Source: 2-01-FULL-33-17 sp964401705 (GTDB taxonomy: Bacteria > Patescibacteriota > Minisyncoccia > Phycocordibacterales > UBA9973). From it: 64,000 bases of DNA. The position numbers were made by a program, and so were the translations under genes. Shown here one piece after another: positions 1 to 7,624 of the stretch. The stretch lies in contig CAYNZJ010000001.1 of assembly GCA_964401705.1 (NCBI GenBank), positions 62,001-126,000 of the forward strand. Reading direction: 5' to 3'. A model generated the notes under the pieces. The model was given only the letters and a program-made list of their open reading frames with translations, was not told the DNA's origin and did not search any database. Position 1 is the first letter of the stretch, and each line of letters opens with the position of its first letter.

Positions 1-207
1 TACCGCGCCTTCAATCTCTTGGTCAAAGCTTGGCCAGCCACAAGTACTTTCAAATTTATCTTTTGAATTATACATTGGCGCATTACATTGCCGGCACACA
101 TACACACCGTGGGCAGTATTGTTAACATATTCACCTGTAAAAGGCATTTCGGTACCCTTGCCCAATATTACCCTCTTTTCTTCGTCTGTTAGATCGTTTA
201 ATTGCAT
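1..207 (-). CDS. msrB: Peptide-methionine (R)-S-oxide reductase MsrB, partial
   Basis: The first 69 codons of MsrB are present; the rest lies beyond the window edge. MsrB reduces methionine-R-sulfoxide in proteins back to methionine. Visible hallmarks are GTEMPFTGEY near residue 20, a zinc-ligand pair VCRQC, and STCGWPSF, which is the typical CGWPSF block. The second CxxC and the catalytic Cys would lie in the missing part. The ATG at 207 gives MQLNDLTDEE, a normal start for the family. The membrane-protein gene transcribed before it ends four bases upstream, so the two are probably one operon. Family identity is firm; only completeness is unknown. Confidence 0.93.
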   Translation of the reverse strand, partial: MQLNDLTDEEKRVILGKGTEMPFTGEYVNNTAHGVYVCRQCNAPMYNSKDKFESTCGWPSFDQEIEGAV

Positions 208-211
208 AAAT

Positions 212-658
212 TTATTTTACAATATACCAAACCAGCATTGCCAAACCACCCCACCAACCAATATCTGAAATTATCAAACTTACCATAATTTTATTTTGCA
301 ATGTTTGTGGCAACAATTCGCTCGCCCTACCCTCGGCCTCTGTTTTTAATAAAAACGGGCTTACATAAAATGATAAAAATATTCCGTTTAAAATCAAAAC
401 TATTGCAATAATTGCATGGTACATTGGTACGGAAGCTATTGGCACATTGCGGTAAAAAATAAATCCACCAATAATTGCAAGTATCATACCCACCCAAATC
501 ATGGGCTTGGTTACTTTGTGAGTGCGAATTGTCGCCTCGGTCCAATAGCTAGACTTGCGCCCCAAAAATCCATGAATATCAATAACACTCACAGCACCCA
601 GGCCTATAACAAAGCCAGCGATCATAACAAATAAACCAATAAAATTTAATGTAATCAT
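212..658 (-). CDS. Four-helix membrane protein of unknown function
   Basis: This 148-residue protein is almost all membrane: about four hydrophobic segments separated by short loops, with a conserved-looking loop containing GFLGRKSSYWTEATIRTHK between the first two. I chose the ATG at 658 because it overlaps the stop codon of the preceding tspO gene in the arrangement TAATG, typical of translational coupling; longer in-frame starts would run through tspO. I do not recognise a named family. Its position between tspO and msrB suggests a shared role in membrane or redox stress, but that is inference only. Confidence 0.75.
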   Translation of the reverse strand: MITLNFIGLFVMIAGFVIGLGAVSVIDIHGFLGRKSSYWTEATIRTHKVTKPMIWVGMILAIIGGFIFYRNVPIASVPMYHAIIAIVLILNGIFLSFYVSPFLLKTEAEGRASELLPQTLQNKIMVSLIISDIGWWGGLAMLVWYIVK

Positions 659-1053
659 TATCTGTTTAAATAAGTAATTGTTAATTGCAAAACTGTCGCA
701 AAGCTTACCCATAATAAGTATGGTATTTGCATATACACCACCCATTTCGCATGCGGGTATATTGCAATCATTAACCAAATTATTGTAGCCAATACCAATA
801 CAATATCAACTGCAGCCAATAAATTATTTTTCAAACCAAATTGAAAATAAGTAAAAGAAAAATTAAAAATCAAATTCAATATAAATGGCAGTGCCACAAT
901 AAAAGGAATTTGTTTTTGATAAAGCATTATAAAAACCTTACCAAATGATATTGCAATCAATGTGTATAAGAAACTCCACACTGGCCCAAATAAAAAGCTT
1001 GGCGGCGCCCAACTTGGCCTAATCAATGTGCTGTACCAATTGTATGATTCCAT
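658..1053 (-). CDS. tspO: TspO/MBR family protein
   Basis: This is a 131-residue tryptophan-rich sensory protein of the TspO/peripheral benzodiazepine receptor family: five membrane helices that bind porphyrins and related ligands. The diagnostic N-terminal block is visible: WY at residues 6-7, RPSWAPPSFLFGPVWSFLY near residues 10-30, then helix 3 NLIFNFSFTYFQFG. The ATG at 1053 was chosen because the family begins just before the RPSWAPP loop; in-frame sequence upstream is not family-like. The stop overlaps the start of the next membrane gene by one base. Bacterial TspO is linked to tetrapyrrole and stress responses; the ligand here is unknown. Confidence 0.9.
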   Translation of the reverse strand: MESYNWYSTLIRPSWAPPSFLFGPVWSFLYTLIAISFGKVFIMLYQKQIPFIVALPFILNLIFNFSFTYFQFGLKNNLLAAVDIVLVLATIIWLMIAIYPHAKWVVYMQIPYLLWVSFATVLQLTITYLNR

Positions 1054-1073
1054 ATATTTATTATACCACAGGC

Positions 1074-1466
1074 CTATATACCCATAAAAACAATCAAACC
1101 AGAGGTTAAAAATACAAACACGTGGTACCACGGGTGTGATTTATTATAATCACCAAACTTAAAACCGTAAATAAAAAACAGTATTGTTAGCGACAATAAT
1201 ATAGCCAAAGGCATTTGCCATTCGCCACCAACCTTATTAAATATAAAATAGTACATATATGCGTGCGCCCCAATACCTACCACCCAGTCGGCAGTTCGCG
1301 CAAAAACAAAAAGTTTTGATTTGCGATTGTATAAACTTAAATAGTGATACATTGGCGATGCCACGCACAGCCCCACACAGAATGCAAAATACAACCACTC
1401 GCCTTTCCAAGCAGAAATCAATGTCGGCACAAGTAAAAAAATATTTGAAGTTAAAATTTTCGGCAT
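1074..1466 (-). CDS. Putative CREST-superfamily membrane protein
   Basis: A 130-residue, mostly hydrophobic protein with four to five membrane segments. It shows the pattern of the CREST superfamily (ceramidase, PAQR, TMEM8-type membrane hydrolases): a Ser and His in ASPMYHYL, an Asp in TADWVVG, and a His pair in HPWYHVFVF near the C-terminus. In CREST enzymes these residues bind a metal and form the active site. The protein is shorter than usual for the group, so an N-terminal helix may be missing. It starts two bases after the preceding gene ends. The family call comes from motif spacing and could be wrong; a plain membrane protein is the alternative. Confidence 0.55.
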   Translation of the reverse strand: MPKILTSNIFLLVPTLISAWKGEWLYFAFCVGLCVASPMYHYLSLYNRKSKLFVFARTADWVVGIGAHAYMYYFIFNKVGGEWQMPLAILLSLTILFFIYGFKFGDYNKSHPWYHVFVFLTSGLIVFMGI

Positions 1467-1467
1467 G

Positions 1468-1839
1468 TTATATAAAAATGATTATATAATAATAAATCAA
1501 GCAAAGCACCACCCACGCAATTGAAAATTTCGGACAAATTAGGCCTTTATAATTGAGCCACTCCCCACTATAATCCCAAAGCATAATATTTTTGTATTTC
1601 AAGTATGTGTAGCCAGTTATAAATTCGATGCTTGTTGTAAAAACTAAAATCAATATTATTAAAATATAAATTGGTAAATTATATTGCGACAAAATGTACA
1701 AAAATGCAGTGCTTAAACCATACATTTGCAAGTTTATAAAAAGTGGCCAAACTATTTTTTTGGCATTAATCGATCGGTATAGGAATTCTAAAACAAACCC
1801 AAAACCTAAACCAATTAAATAGTGTATTAGTATTTGCAT
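1468..1839 (-). CDS. Putative ABC-transporter type IV (CmpB/DUF1113-like) membrane protein
   Basis: A 123-residue protein with about four membrane helices. The segments TSIEFITGYTYLK, LWDYSGEWLNYKGLICP and FSIAWV match the conserved core of the putative ABC-transporter type IV family (PF06541), whose signature is E..G......WDYS...N..G.IC...S..W. Its function is not established. It is the first gene of the small membrane-protein block and has its own promoter-like box directly upstream. The ATG at 1839 sits exactly six bases from that box, which supports this start. Confidence 0.65.
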   Translation of the reverse strand: MQILIHYLIGLGFGFVLEFLYRSINAKKIVWPLFINLQMYGLSTAFLYILSQYNLPIYILIILILVFTTSIEFITGYTYLKYKNIMLWDYSGEWLNYKGLICPKFSIAWVVLCLIYYYIIIFI

Positions 1840-1845
1840 GGGTTT

Positions 1846-1854
1846 ATTTTAACA
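1846..1854 (-). promoter_or_regulatory. Extended -10 promoter, likely leaderless
   Basis: On the minus strand the sequence reads TGTTAAAAT, an extended -10 of the form TGn plus a TATAAT-like hexamer, followed by six bases and then the ATG at 1839. At this spacing transcription would begin at or next to the start codon. Confidence 0.55.
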
Positions 1855-1934
1855 CACTCGCAATGACTATTTTTATCATGCTTTGATTTGACATTTAACT
1901 ATTTTAGTGTTAATTTAAAGAAAATTTAGATACA

Positions 1935-2417
1935 ATGGAATTAATAGATTTCAACCAAAAACCAACATCAATAGCGCCATACGAATTTGGCCAAGATGTA
2001 AATCGGGAAAATTTTGTAAATTTTCTAATCCTTAGTTATGCTGTTTCCAGAGGAAACTTTGTAATCCAAAAAGTATTCTTTGTAATGTATGAGAAAAAAT
2101 TCAACTTCCCTTATAAACAAGTAATTCAGGATTTTTATGAAAGTGGCGGGTACGATGCGTTCACCGAAGAAGAACAACAAATCTTTCAAAAAGCATTTCG
2201 TGGCGTTTCTGCTCATATGGAAAAGTATATTGAGATGGAAATTGAGGACGAAATTCGAGATGAAATCGATGGCCTATGTGATAGACCAGAAAGTGAAAGA
2301 GAAATTATTTTCAACTCGGCACTAAATTTCTTTAATTTTGATTCTATTAATTCAGTTCTTGAATTCAACAAAATAGCAAAAGAATTTAATGGCAGAACTG
2401 AATCTTCGTTAAATTAA
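1935..2417 (+). CDS. Hypothetical acidic helical protein
   Basis: This 160-residue soluble protein has no signal peptide, no membrane segment and no motif that I recognise. It is acidic, especially EMEIEDEIRDEIDGL near residues 100-114, and looks largely helical. It is transcribed opposite to its neighbours and is followed by a good intrinsic terminator, so it is a single-gene unit. The ATG at 1935 is the only plausible start near the beginning of the frame. Protein-like composition and a private terminator support a real gene. Confidence 0.6.
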   Translation: MELIDFNQKPTSIAPYEFGQDVNRENFVNFLILSYAVSRGNFVIQKVFFVMYEKKFNFPYKQVIQDFYESGGYDAFTEEEQQIFQKAFRGVSAHMEKYIEMEIEDEIRDEIDGLCDRPESEREIIFNSALNFFNFDSINSVLEFNKIAKEFNGRTESSLN

Positions 2418-2435
2418 AAAACTTAATACATTTAC

Positions 2436-2464
2436 AAGGCGAGTATAAACCTCGCCTTTTTTAT
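2436..2464 (+). terminator. Intrinsic terminator
   Basis: An 8-bp stem AAGGCGAG/CTCGCCTT with a 7-base loop is followed by a T-rich run. It closes the unknown gene that ends at 2417. Confidence 0.85.
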
Positions 2465-2506
2465 TTAGCTTAAGAGTAGATTATTTTTTGAAATATAAAA
2501 AACAAA

Positions 2507-3214
2507 TTACCCTTTATACTTCAAAAACCTCTTCCTCTTCCCCTCTTCCATTCGTTCAATCGCATAGCGCAATGTTGTGCGGGGTAGGTTTTTATAATTT
2601 TTGATCAAAAAGTCTTCGCAAGTTTTTGCATCCTTCTTCCACACTTCGCGCAAGGCCCAGCCCACGGCTTTGTGCATTAGGTCTTCTTTGTCGGCCAAAA
2701 GCTTTTTAGCAATGCGCAGTATTGGCCCATAAACGCCGTATTTAATACTTGCCATTGTGGCAATTATTGCCACGCGCCGGTACCACATACTTTTTGATAC
2801 TGCTAATTCATCTAAAACATTCTTACTAGCAAGTCCTTTATACACCGCCATACCCAATATTCTACTAGCTGACAAATCTACCAAATCCCAATTGTTTACC
2901 CTTTTTAAATTCTTTAAATAAAAGTCCAGCACCTTTTGCTTTACCCTTTCATCACTTGCCCGTTCGTATTGTTTAACCAATATCAAAATACCCACAAGCC
3001 TAACCTCGTGTATTGGCGAATTCAAAGCCTGCCTAATATCGGCAAATCCAAGGTGCGCAAATTTACCAACCACCTTGCGCGCATCGGGGTTATTAACACC
3101 CATAAATTTATCACCCTCGCCATATTGCCCCACCCCAGTTTTAAAAAACCATTCATTAGACTTTTGCCGTTTGGCGCTGGCGTACTTTTTTAATTCGTTA
3201 TAAATTTCGGACAT
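2507..3214 (-). CDS. AlkD-like DNA alkylation repair protein
   Basis: This 235-residue all-helical HEAT-repeat protein belongs to the AlkD/AlkC DNA glycosylase family, which removes bulky or positively charged alkylated bases without base flipping. The AlkD active-site elements are visible: NNWDLVDLSA carries the Trp and the Asp, and SMWYRRVAIIA carries the conserved Arg. The C-terminal repeats KAVGWALREVWK and LPRTTLRYAIERM are also typical. Length matches the family. It lies next to the methyltransferase/nuclease island, but AlkD genes are common alone, so no functional link is claimed. Confidence 0.9.
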   Translation of the reverse strand: MSEIYNELKKYASAKRQKSNEWFFKTGVGQYGEGDKFMGVNNPDARKVVGKFAHLGFADIRQALNSPIHEVRLVGILILVKQYERASDERVKQKVLDFYLKNLKRVNNWDLVDLSASRILGMAVYKGLASKNVLDELAVSKSMWYRRVAIIATMASIKYGVYGPILRIAKKLLADKEDLMHKAVGWALREVWKKDAKTCEDFLIKNYKNLPRTTLRYAIERMEEGKRKRFLKYKG

Positions 3215-3294
3215 TATTTTTTGTTTAACTCGCTCAAAATACCTGAAGTTAAATTTTACACATAATAAGCTTCATATAATTAACCGAGCTTTAA

Positions 3295-4488
3295 TTAAAA
3301 CTTTGCCCGATCACCATTTTCATCATATCCATAAGATCTAATAAAACCAGCGGCATTCCAGACCATATCAAAAACAGGTTTAAGAGCCTTAGTGATATCT
3401 TCCTCAAAGTCATTAATTATTACTTCAGGTAGATAAATTTCATTTTCTGTAATTTCGTTTGTATCTCTTGAGATATAGGAACTTTGTAGTTGGATGGAAT
3501 AACCCTGAATTCCAATAATTGTAACAAAAATAAAATAAGGAGGCTCAATTTCTAATATCTTCAATAAATCAAGGTTCTCTTTTATTGATTTAATCAAAAC
3601 ATTTTCAATTGCTACCATTGGTAAATTTTTTCTATCACCATCTTCGTATGCAATTCTAGGAGCAATTATACGACAATCAAAACCTTCAATAGTTCCATTC
3701 CTAAATATCTGAGTATAACTGCTAGTTTTACCATTATTGCTTGAATATACATAAACACCATCAAGGTTAATTCTATGACTATAACCAAAAGCATAGAGAG
3801 GCTTAAATAAATTTATTTTACCCTCACTAAGATCAAGCAATTGCTTACTTGTTAGTTTATTTGTTTCTATGATTCCAGATAGCGGGACAATATGCGCAGT
3901 TAGAAAATTATCAGCACTCTCCAGGTTTACAGGGCCATCATTTGCCTTGATATCAAAAATTCTCTTTTTCCTAAATTCTCGAATAGTATCAATCATGCTC
4001 CCGTTAGCGCCAAAAGCACTTTTTAATTCAAATACATCCATCTCGTATTTACCATTACTATTTCTTTTGTAAAATCGGTTTGAATTTTTGAAAACAACCC
4101 TATGAGGACTATTAAGACTTGGTTTAATTCTGATTATTAAAATGAACTTTTTATCATCAACATCAATAACTTTTATGTCCGTATCAATTCTTGGAGATAT
4201 CCCATCTCTAATTATGTTTTCCAGTCTTTGAATTTCAGTATCGGTATTTTCTATTTCAATTCCAAAATCAGCCTTGATTTCTTTTTTGTCTTCAAACACT
4301 CCAAAAATTAAATCACCACCATCGGTATTAGCAAGAGATGAAACGTCCGCAAGAAATTCTTTCTTATCATCGTCTCCATTTCCTGGCAAGGCAGATTTGT
4401 ATTCAAGGGTTTTACCTTCAAAAACCTGGTTATCAACCAGTTGCTTAATGTCGTCTTTTGTTATTTCTGATAGTTTCTTTTGAATCAT
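3295..4488 (-). CDS. AlbA_2 (Schlafen-type) domain protein
   Basis: This 397-residue protein starts with an AlbA_2 domain (PF04326, related to the Schlafen core), residues 1 to about 150. Visible signatures are FEGKTLEYKSALPG (E..lEyK), then FLADVSSLANTDGGDLIFGV, the usual A-N-t-d-G-G block. The remaining 250 residues match nothing I know. Family members occur as nucleic-acid-binding or nuclease-like proteins and as regulators, often in mobile or defence loci. I chose the ATG at 4488 over an upstream TTG at 4548 because the family begins here and the TTG lies directly against an AGGA. The gene is transcribed away from the LexA-methyltransferase gene. Confidence 0.8.
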   Translation of the reverse strand: MIQKKLSEITKDDIKQLVDNQVFEGKTLEYKSALPGNGDDDKKEFLADVSSLANTDGGDLIFGVFEDKKEIKADFGIEIENTDTEIQRLENIIRDGISPRIDTDIKVIDVDDKKFILIIRIKPSLNSPHRVVFKNSNRFYKRNSNGKYEMDVFELKSAFGANGSMIDTIREFRKKRIFDIKANDGPVNLESADNFLTAHIVPLSGIIETNKLTSKQLLDLSEGKINLFKPLYAFGYSHRINLDGVYVYSSNNGKTSSYTQIFRNGTIEGFDCRIIAPRIAYEDGDRKNLPMVAIENVLIKSIKENLDLLKILEIEPPYFIFVTIIGIQGYSIQLQSSYISRDTNEITENEIYLPEVIINDFEEDITKALKPVFDMVWNAAGFIRSYGYDENGDRAKF

Positions 4489-4565
4489 ATTATTCGAATT
4501 ATTCTTTTTCCTTTCTGTTAGGCCCCTCTTTTGATTTAGCCAGGGCAATCCTATTTATTAATAAA

Positions 4566-4769
4566 CTATTTGGATTGAACAAACCTAAATCCATCACCAC
4601 CATTAGAGTGAGAAATATTGCCTGAAAAATTACCAATCTTTATTTGTTTTATCTCAACAGATATTTTACGAATTTCTTTTAAATCTTTTTTAGCAGAAAT
4701 TGCGCTCAAGATTGAAACAACACCAGCAATAATTCCAACAGAGCTAGAAACAATACTGACTATATCCAT
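4566..4769 (-). CDS. Small single-pass membrane protein in the restriction island
   Basis: A 67-residue protein with one N-terminal membrane helix (residues about 5-26, ending AISAKKDLKEIRK) and a short charged helix followed by a glycine/serine-rich tail. No family is recognised. It is divergent from the LexA-methyltransferase gene, with only 94 bases between them, and directly precedes the AlbA_2 gene, so the two minus-strand genes may share a transcript and be controlled by the same intergenic operator. Helix plus charged tail resembles small membrane partners in defence loci, but that is a guess. Confidence 0.55.
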   Translation of the reverse strand: MDIVSIVSSSVGIIAGVVSILSAISAKKDLKEIRKISVEIKQIKIGNFSGNISHSNGGDGFRFVQSK

Positions 4770-4799
4770 ATTTATTTATTTTAATTTATAATTGTGTGG

Positions 4800-4837
4800 A
4801 TAACCGCTTTTACTTTCGGTATATATTCGGTTATAAT
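4800..4837 (+). promoter_or_regulatory. Promoter with overlapping inverted-repeat operator of the LexA-methyltransferase gene
   Basis: A perfect 7-bp inverted repeat, ATAACCG at 4800-4806 and CGGTTAT at 4828-4834, brackets the promoter. A third half-site TCGGT (4816-4820) is a direct repeat, 11 bases from the one at 4827-4831. The promoter reads TTTACT (4809-4814), 17 bases, TATAAT (4832-4837). The repeat covers both boxes, as expected for an autoregulatory repressor site. It does not match the E. coli (CTGT-N8-ACAG) or Bacillus (CGAAC-N4-GTTCG) LexA boxes. The 26-base leader contrasts with the leaderless promoters elsewhere. Confidence 0.6.
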
Positions 4838-4863
4838 AGAATCATAATAAAAATTAAAATAAT

Positions 4864-6513
4864 ATGCAAACTCTCACAAAAAAACAAAAAGAGGTCTTAG
4901 ACTTTATTAAGGCCTACATTGCTAAAAACAATATATCTCCAACCATTGAAGAGATTCGTAAGAAATTAAAACTAAAAGCTATTTCAACCGTCCATGAACA
5001 TATCGATTCCCTAAAAGAAAAAGGCTATATTTCTAAAACCCAAAATATTTCACGGGGTATAACTCCCAAGAAAAAAATAGAGGATTATATTAAAATACCT
5101 CTTTTAGGTACAATTGCTGCTGGTCCAGCTAATGAAGCCGTAGAAGAATTTAGTGGTTATATAAATTTACTGAAAAATGAAATAAAATCTCCAGAAAAAT
5201 GTTACGCTCTTAAGGCTGTTGGAGATAGTATGATAGATGACGGAGTTTTTGATGGAGATATTGTTATTATTAGACAGCAAAATACTGCTGATGACGGTAA
5301 AATGGTAGTTGCTATTATTGATGATAACCAGACTACTTTAAAAAGAATTTATCATGAGAAAAAAAGAATAAGACTTCAGCCAGCAAATCAAAATTTCTTA
5401 CCATTTTATAGAACAGAGGTAGAAATTAGAGGTGTTGTAGAAAAAATTATTAGAAACCCAAATAATGAAATTAATGATGAAGAAAAAGGATATAAAAATT
5501 TAAAAAATATTTCCACAAATCAAAATAATAAAATAAATAAATTCTACAACAAAGATAAAAATGTAAAAATTTACCACGGTGACTCTTTAGATATATTAGA
5601 TCAAGAAACTGATCTTAAATTTGATATGATTTATTTAGACCCACCTTTTGATACCGGTAGAGATTTTAAATACCAAGCAACATCAAAAGAAATAGAATTT
5701 ACTGATAAATGGAATGGTGATTCTTATGAAAAATGGTTAGATAGCCTTATTTCAAAACTAAAAAAAACTTTACACAAAGATGGGAATTTATTTTTTCATA
5801 TAAGTGCGGAATTATCTGCAACCCCACAAAAAATACTTCAAAAACATTTTAAAAAAGTTGAGCCAATATTTTGGAAAAAAGCACATGGTAAAAATACTGT
5901 CAAAAATAAATTAGGATCTGTTATTGATATAATTTTTAAAGCTAGTGAAGAAAAATCTTATTTTAAATTAGTATATGAACCATTAAACGAATTTTATTTT
6001 GAAAACTCCTACAGAAACAAAGATGACGTTGGTTTATATGCACTAGGGTCTCTTGTCCATGACAAAACAAGAAGTGGTCATAAATACAGTATTGAACATA
6101 ATGGAATATCTTATGAAAATCTTTATGGTTGGAAAAAAAATAAAGAAGAAATTTTAAAATTAATAAAAGAAAATAAAATTCATTTTGGTAAAGCAACTAA
6201 TGGTAAACCACCTAGATTATATAAAAAACTTTACAAACATGAATGCAAAGGAAAACCATTATCTAATTTATGGACAGATATTGCCTACATAACAAGGAAT
6301 GAACAAGATAAAAGATTATACCCAACACAAAAACCTGTTGAATTATTAAAAAGGTTAATTGAAATTGGTTGTAAATCAGGTGGAATGATTTTAGATCCAG
6401 TAGCTGGTAGTGGGACAACAGGTGCAGCTGCTCTTGAATTAAATAGAGGGGTTGTTTTAATAGATAAAAACAAAGAAGCTGTGAAAATAATTAAAGAGAG
6501 ATTAAAAATCTAG
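4864..6513 (+). CDS. LexA repressor-DNA methyltransferase fusion protein
   Basis: A 549-residue fusion. Residues 1-197 are a complete LexA: a winged helix (TKKQKEVLDFI, then PTIEEIRKKLKLKAISTVHEHIDSL in two halves), a cleavage site A86-G87 in GTIAAGPA, the catalytic Ser122 in GDSM and Lys160 in TTLKR. After a low-complexity linker (about 198-230) come residues 231-549, a beta-class amino-methyltransferase (N6-A or N4-C): the catalytic DPPF motif at 259-262 precedes the AdoMet motif DPVAGSGTTG at 511-520, with LYPTQKP just before it. The region between holds the likely target-recognition part. The HNH gene converges on it with a 12-bp overlap. SOS-type control of modification is inferred; the domain calls are firm. 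Confidence 0.9.
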   Translation: MQTLTKKQKEVLDFIKAYIAKNNISPTIEEIRKKLKLKAISTVHEHIDSLKEKGYISKTQNISRGITPKKKIEDYIKIPLLGTIAAGPANEAVEEFSGYINLLKNEIKSPEKCYALKAVGDSMIDDGVFDGDIVIIRQQNTADDGKMVVAIIDDNQTTLKRIYHEKKRIRLQPANQNFLPFYRTEVEIRGVVEKIIRNPNNEINDEEKGYKNLKNISTNQNNKINKFYNKDKNVKIYHGDSLDILDQETDLKFDMIYLDPPFDTGRDFKYQATSKEIEFTDKWNGDSYEKWLDSLISKLKKTLHKDGNLFFHISAELSATPQKILQKHFKKVEPIFWKKAHGKNTVKNKLGSVIDIIFKASEEKSYFKLVYEPLNEFYFENSYRNKDDVGLYALGSLVHDKTRSGHKYSIEHNGISYENLYGWKKNKEEILKLIKENKIHFGKATNGKPPRLYKKLYKHECKGKPLSNLWTDIAYITRNEQDKRLYPTQKPVELLKRLIEIGCKSGGMILDPVAGSGTTGAAALELNRGVVLIDKNKEAVKIIKERLKI

Positions 6514-7461
6514 TGACTTACTATTTTTACAATATTCTCTAAATTTCTTAACGGCTCTTTGAATATTATGTTTAGTATTGTTTTCTCTTTTTTCATTCTC
6601 AAAAAATTTAGTTAATTCGATATCTGTCATTTTAGATTTTCTTTTTATTAGGTCATTGACCGCTTTTGAAAGAGCTCTATCTAATTTTTTTATATCCCAA
6701 GAATCTTTTATAGCTTCATCTAAGATAGACCAATATCTTTTTGAGATCATTGTTTTTTTGAGATCTTTTGGTTTTTTTATTTCAATAGGTATAGAATTTG
6801 ATTTAGAAGAATTTGGTCCTCTTTCCATAAAAACGATATTTTCATTATTATCTGACCCTCCTTTGGATAATGACCAGATGTGATCCTTTGAGGGATCTTT
6901 TATAAGATTATCTTCATTTAATCTAACCTGATTTCTTCCTTGTGGCGAATAAATAATCCATCTATTACCAACTGCTTCAGAATATTCTTTTGAACATTTT
7001 AAACATTGATTATGTAGGCCTGTTTCCATACTTTTTGAAATACCAAATTCTTTTGGTTTAAGATTTTTTTTACAAACTGAACATTTTTTAAAAGAACCAT
7101 AGGTTTTAATATAATGTAAATAAATATCTTCATTTGAAAAATCCTTAAAAACACTCCTTGAAGCTTCTATTCTAGCTCTCCTGTATTTTTTATCACACTC
7201 TATACAAGCACTTTGTAATGGTATTTTCACACAACTAATAATTTTACCTTTACTTGAAAAAATACATTTATTTATCAATAATGCAAAATTTCTAATAGGT
7301 AATGGATTTTTACCTTCATGCCCCAATCCAAACTTGTTTTTTAATAAAGTCCTAGAGCATCTTTTTTGGGGACCAAATTTATTCTCTATAAATTTGTATA
7401 TTTCTTCTTTTTGCCTACTTCTATTTATTCCAAGATTATTTGTTTCTCTTTGTTTTTTCAT
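6502..7461 (-). CDS. HNH endonuclease, probable restriction enzyme
   Basis: A 319-residue protein with three CxxC pairs (C86/C89, C127/C130, C153/C156) that probably bind zinc, followed by an HNH nuclease core: KDHIWSLSKGGSDNNENI at about 192-209 with the His-Asp pair, the GG turn and Asn208, then N217 and K220. The lysine-rich C-terminus may bind DNA. It converges on the LexA-methyltransferase gene with a 12-bp overlap, which is the usual gene pairing of a type II restriction-modification system. I chose ATG 7461 because an extended -10 box ends six bases before it; an upstream TTG would lie inside that box. Cleavage specificity is unknown. Confidence 0.8.
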   Translation of the reverse strand: MKKQRETNNLGINRSRQKEEIYKFIENKFGPQKRCSRTLLKNKFGLGHEGKNPLPIRNFALLINKCIFSSKGKIISCVKIPLQSACIECDKKYRRARIEASRSVFKDFSNEDIYLHYIKTYGSFKKCSVCKKNLKPKEFGISKSMETGLHNQCLKCSKEYSEAVGNRWIIYSPQGRNQVRLNEDNLIKDPSKDHIWSLSKGGSDNNENIVFMERGPNSSKSNSIPIEIKKPKDLKKTMISKRYWSILDEAIKDSWDIKKLDRALSKAVNDLIKRKSKMTDIELTKFFENEKRENNTKHNIQRAVKKFREYCKNSKSLDF

Positions 7462-7467
7462 GAGCAA

Positions 7468-7476
7468 ACTATACCA
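7468..7476 (-). promoter_or_regulatory. Extended -10 promoter of the HNH gene, likely leaderless
   Basis: The minus strand reads TGGTATAGT, six bases, then the ATG at 7461. Separate promoters for nuclease and methyltransferase would allow staggered expression. Confidence 0.55.
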
Positions 7477-7500
7477 CAAAATTAGTTGGTTCGTTAGTCA

Positions 7501-7586
7501 GGGTGGGTTGCGGGGGTGCAGGCAAATGAGGTGCAAAATGGGGGGGGGTGCAAGTGGGGTGTGAAGGGGGCGAAACTAGGGGGCGG
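7501..7586 (+). other. G-run cluster (possible G-quadruplex)
   Basis: The plus strand carries successive runs of 3, 3, 5, 9, 4, 5 and 5 guanines separated mostly by loops of one to eight bases, very unlike the AT-rich surroundings. It lies between the HNH gene and the EVE gene, at the edge of the island. A G-quadruplex is possible. No gene was seen here. Confidence 0.4.
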
Positions 7587-7615
7587 GCGTTTACGCCCGC
7601 CCTCACTTTTTTTAC
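7581..7615 (+). terminator. GC-rich hairpin, probable terminator
   Basis: A 9-bp stem GGGCGGGCG/CGCCCGCCC with loop TTTA is followed on the plus strand by a T-rich run. It sits in the gap downstream of the EVE gene, whose transcript comes from the other side, so the strand it serves is unclear. Confidence 0.6.
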
Positions 7616-7624
7616 TTTTTCTTT

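Noticed and set aside
212..778. Longer version of the four-helix membrane protein starting at 778
   Set aside because: The extra N-terminus overlaps the tspO frame; the TAATG overlap at 656-660 marks the likely start.
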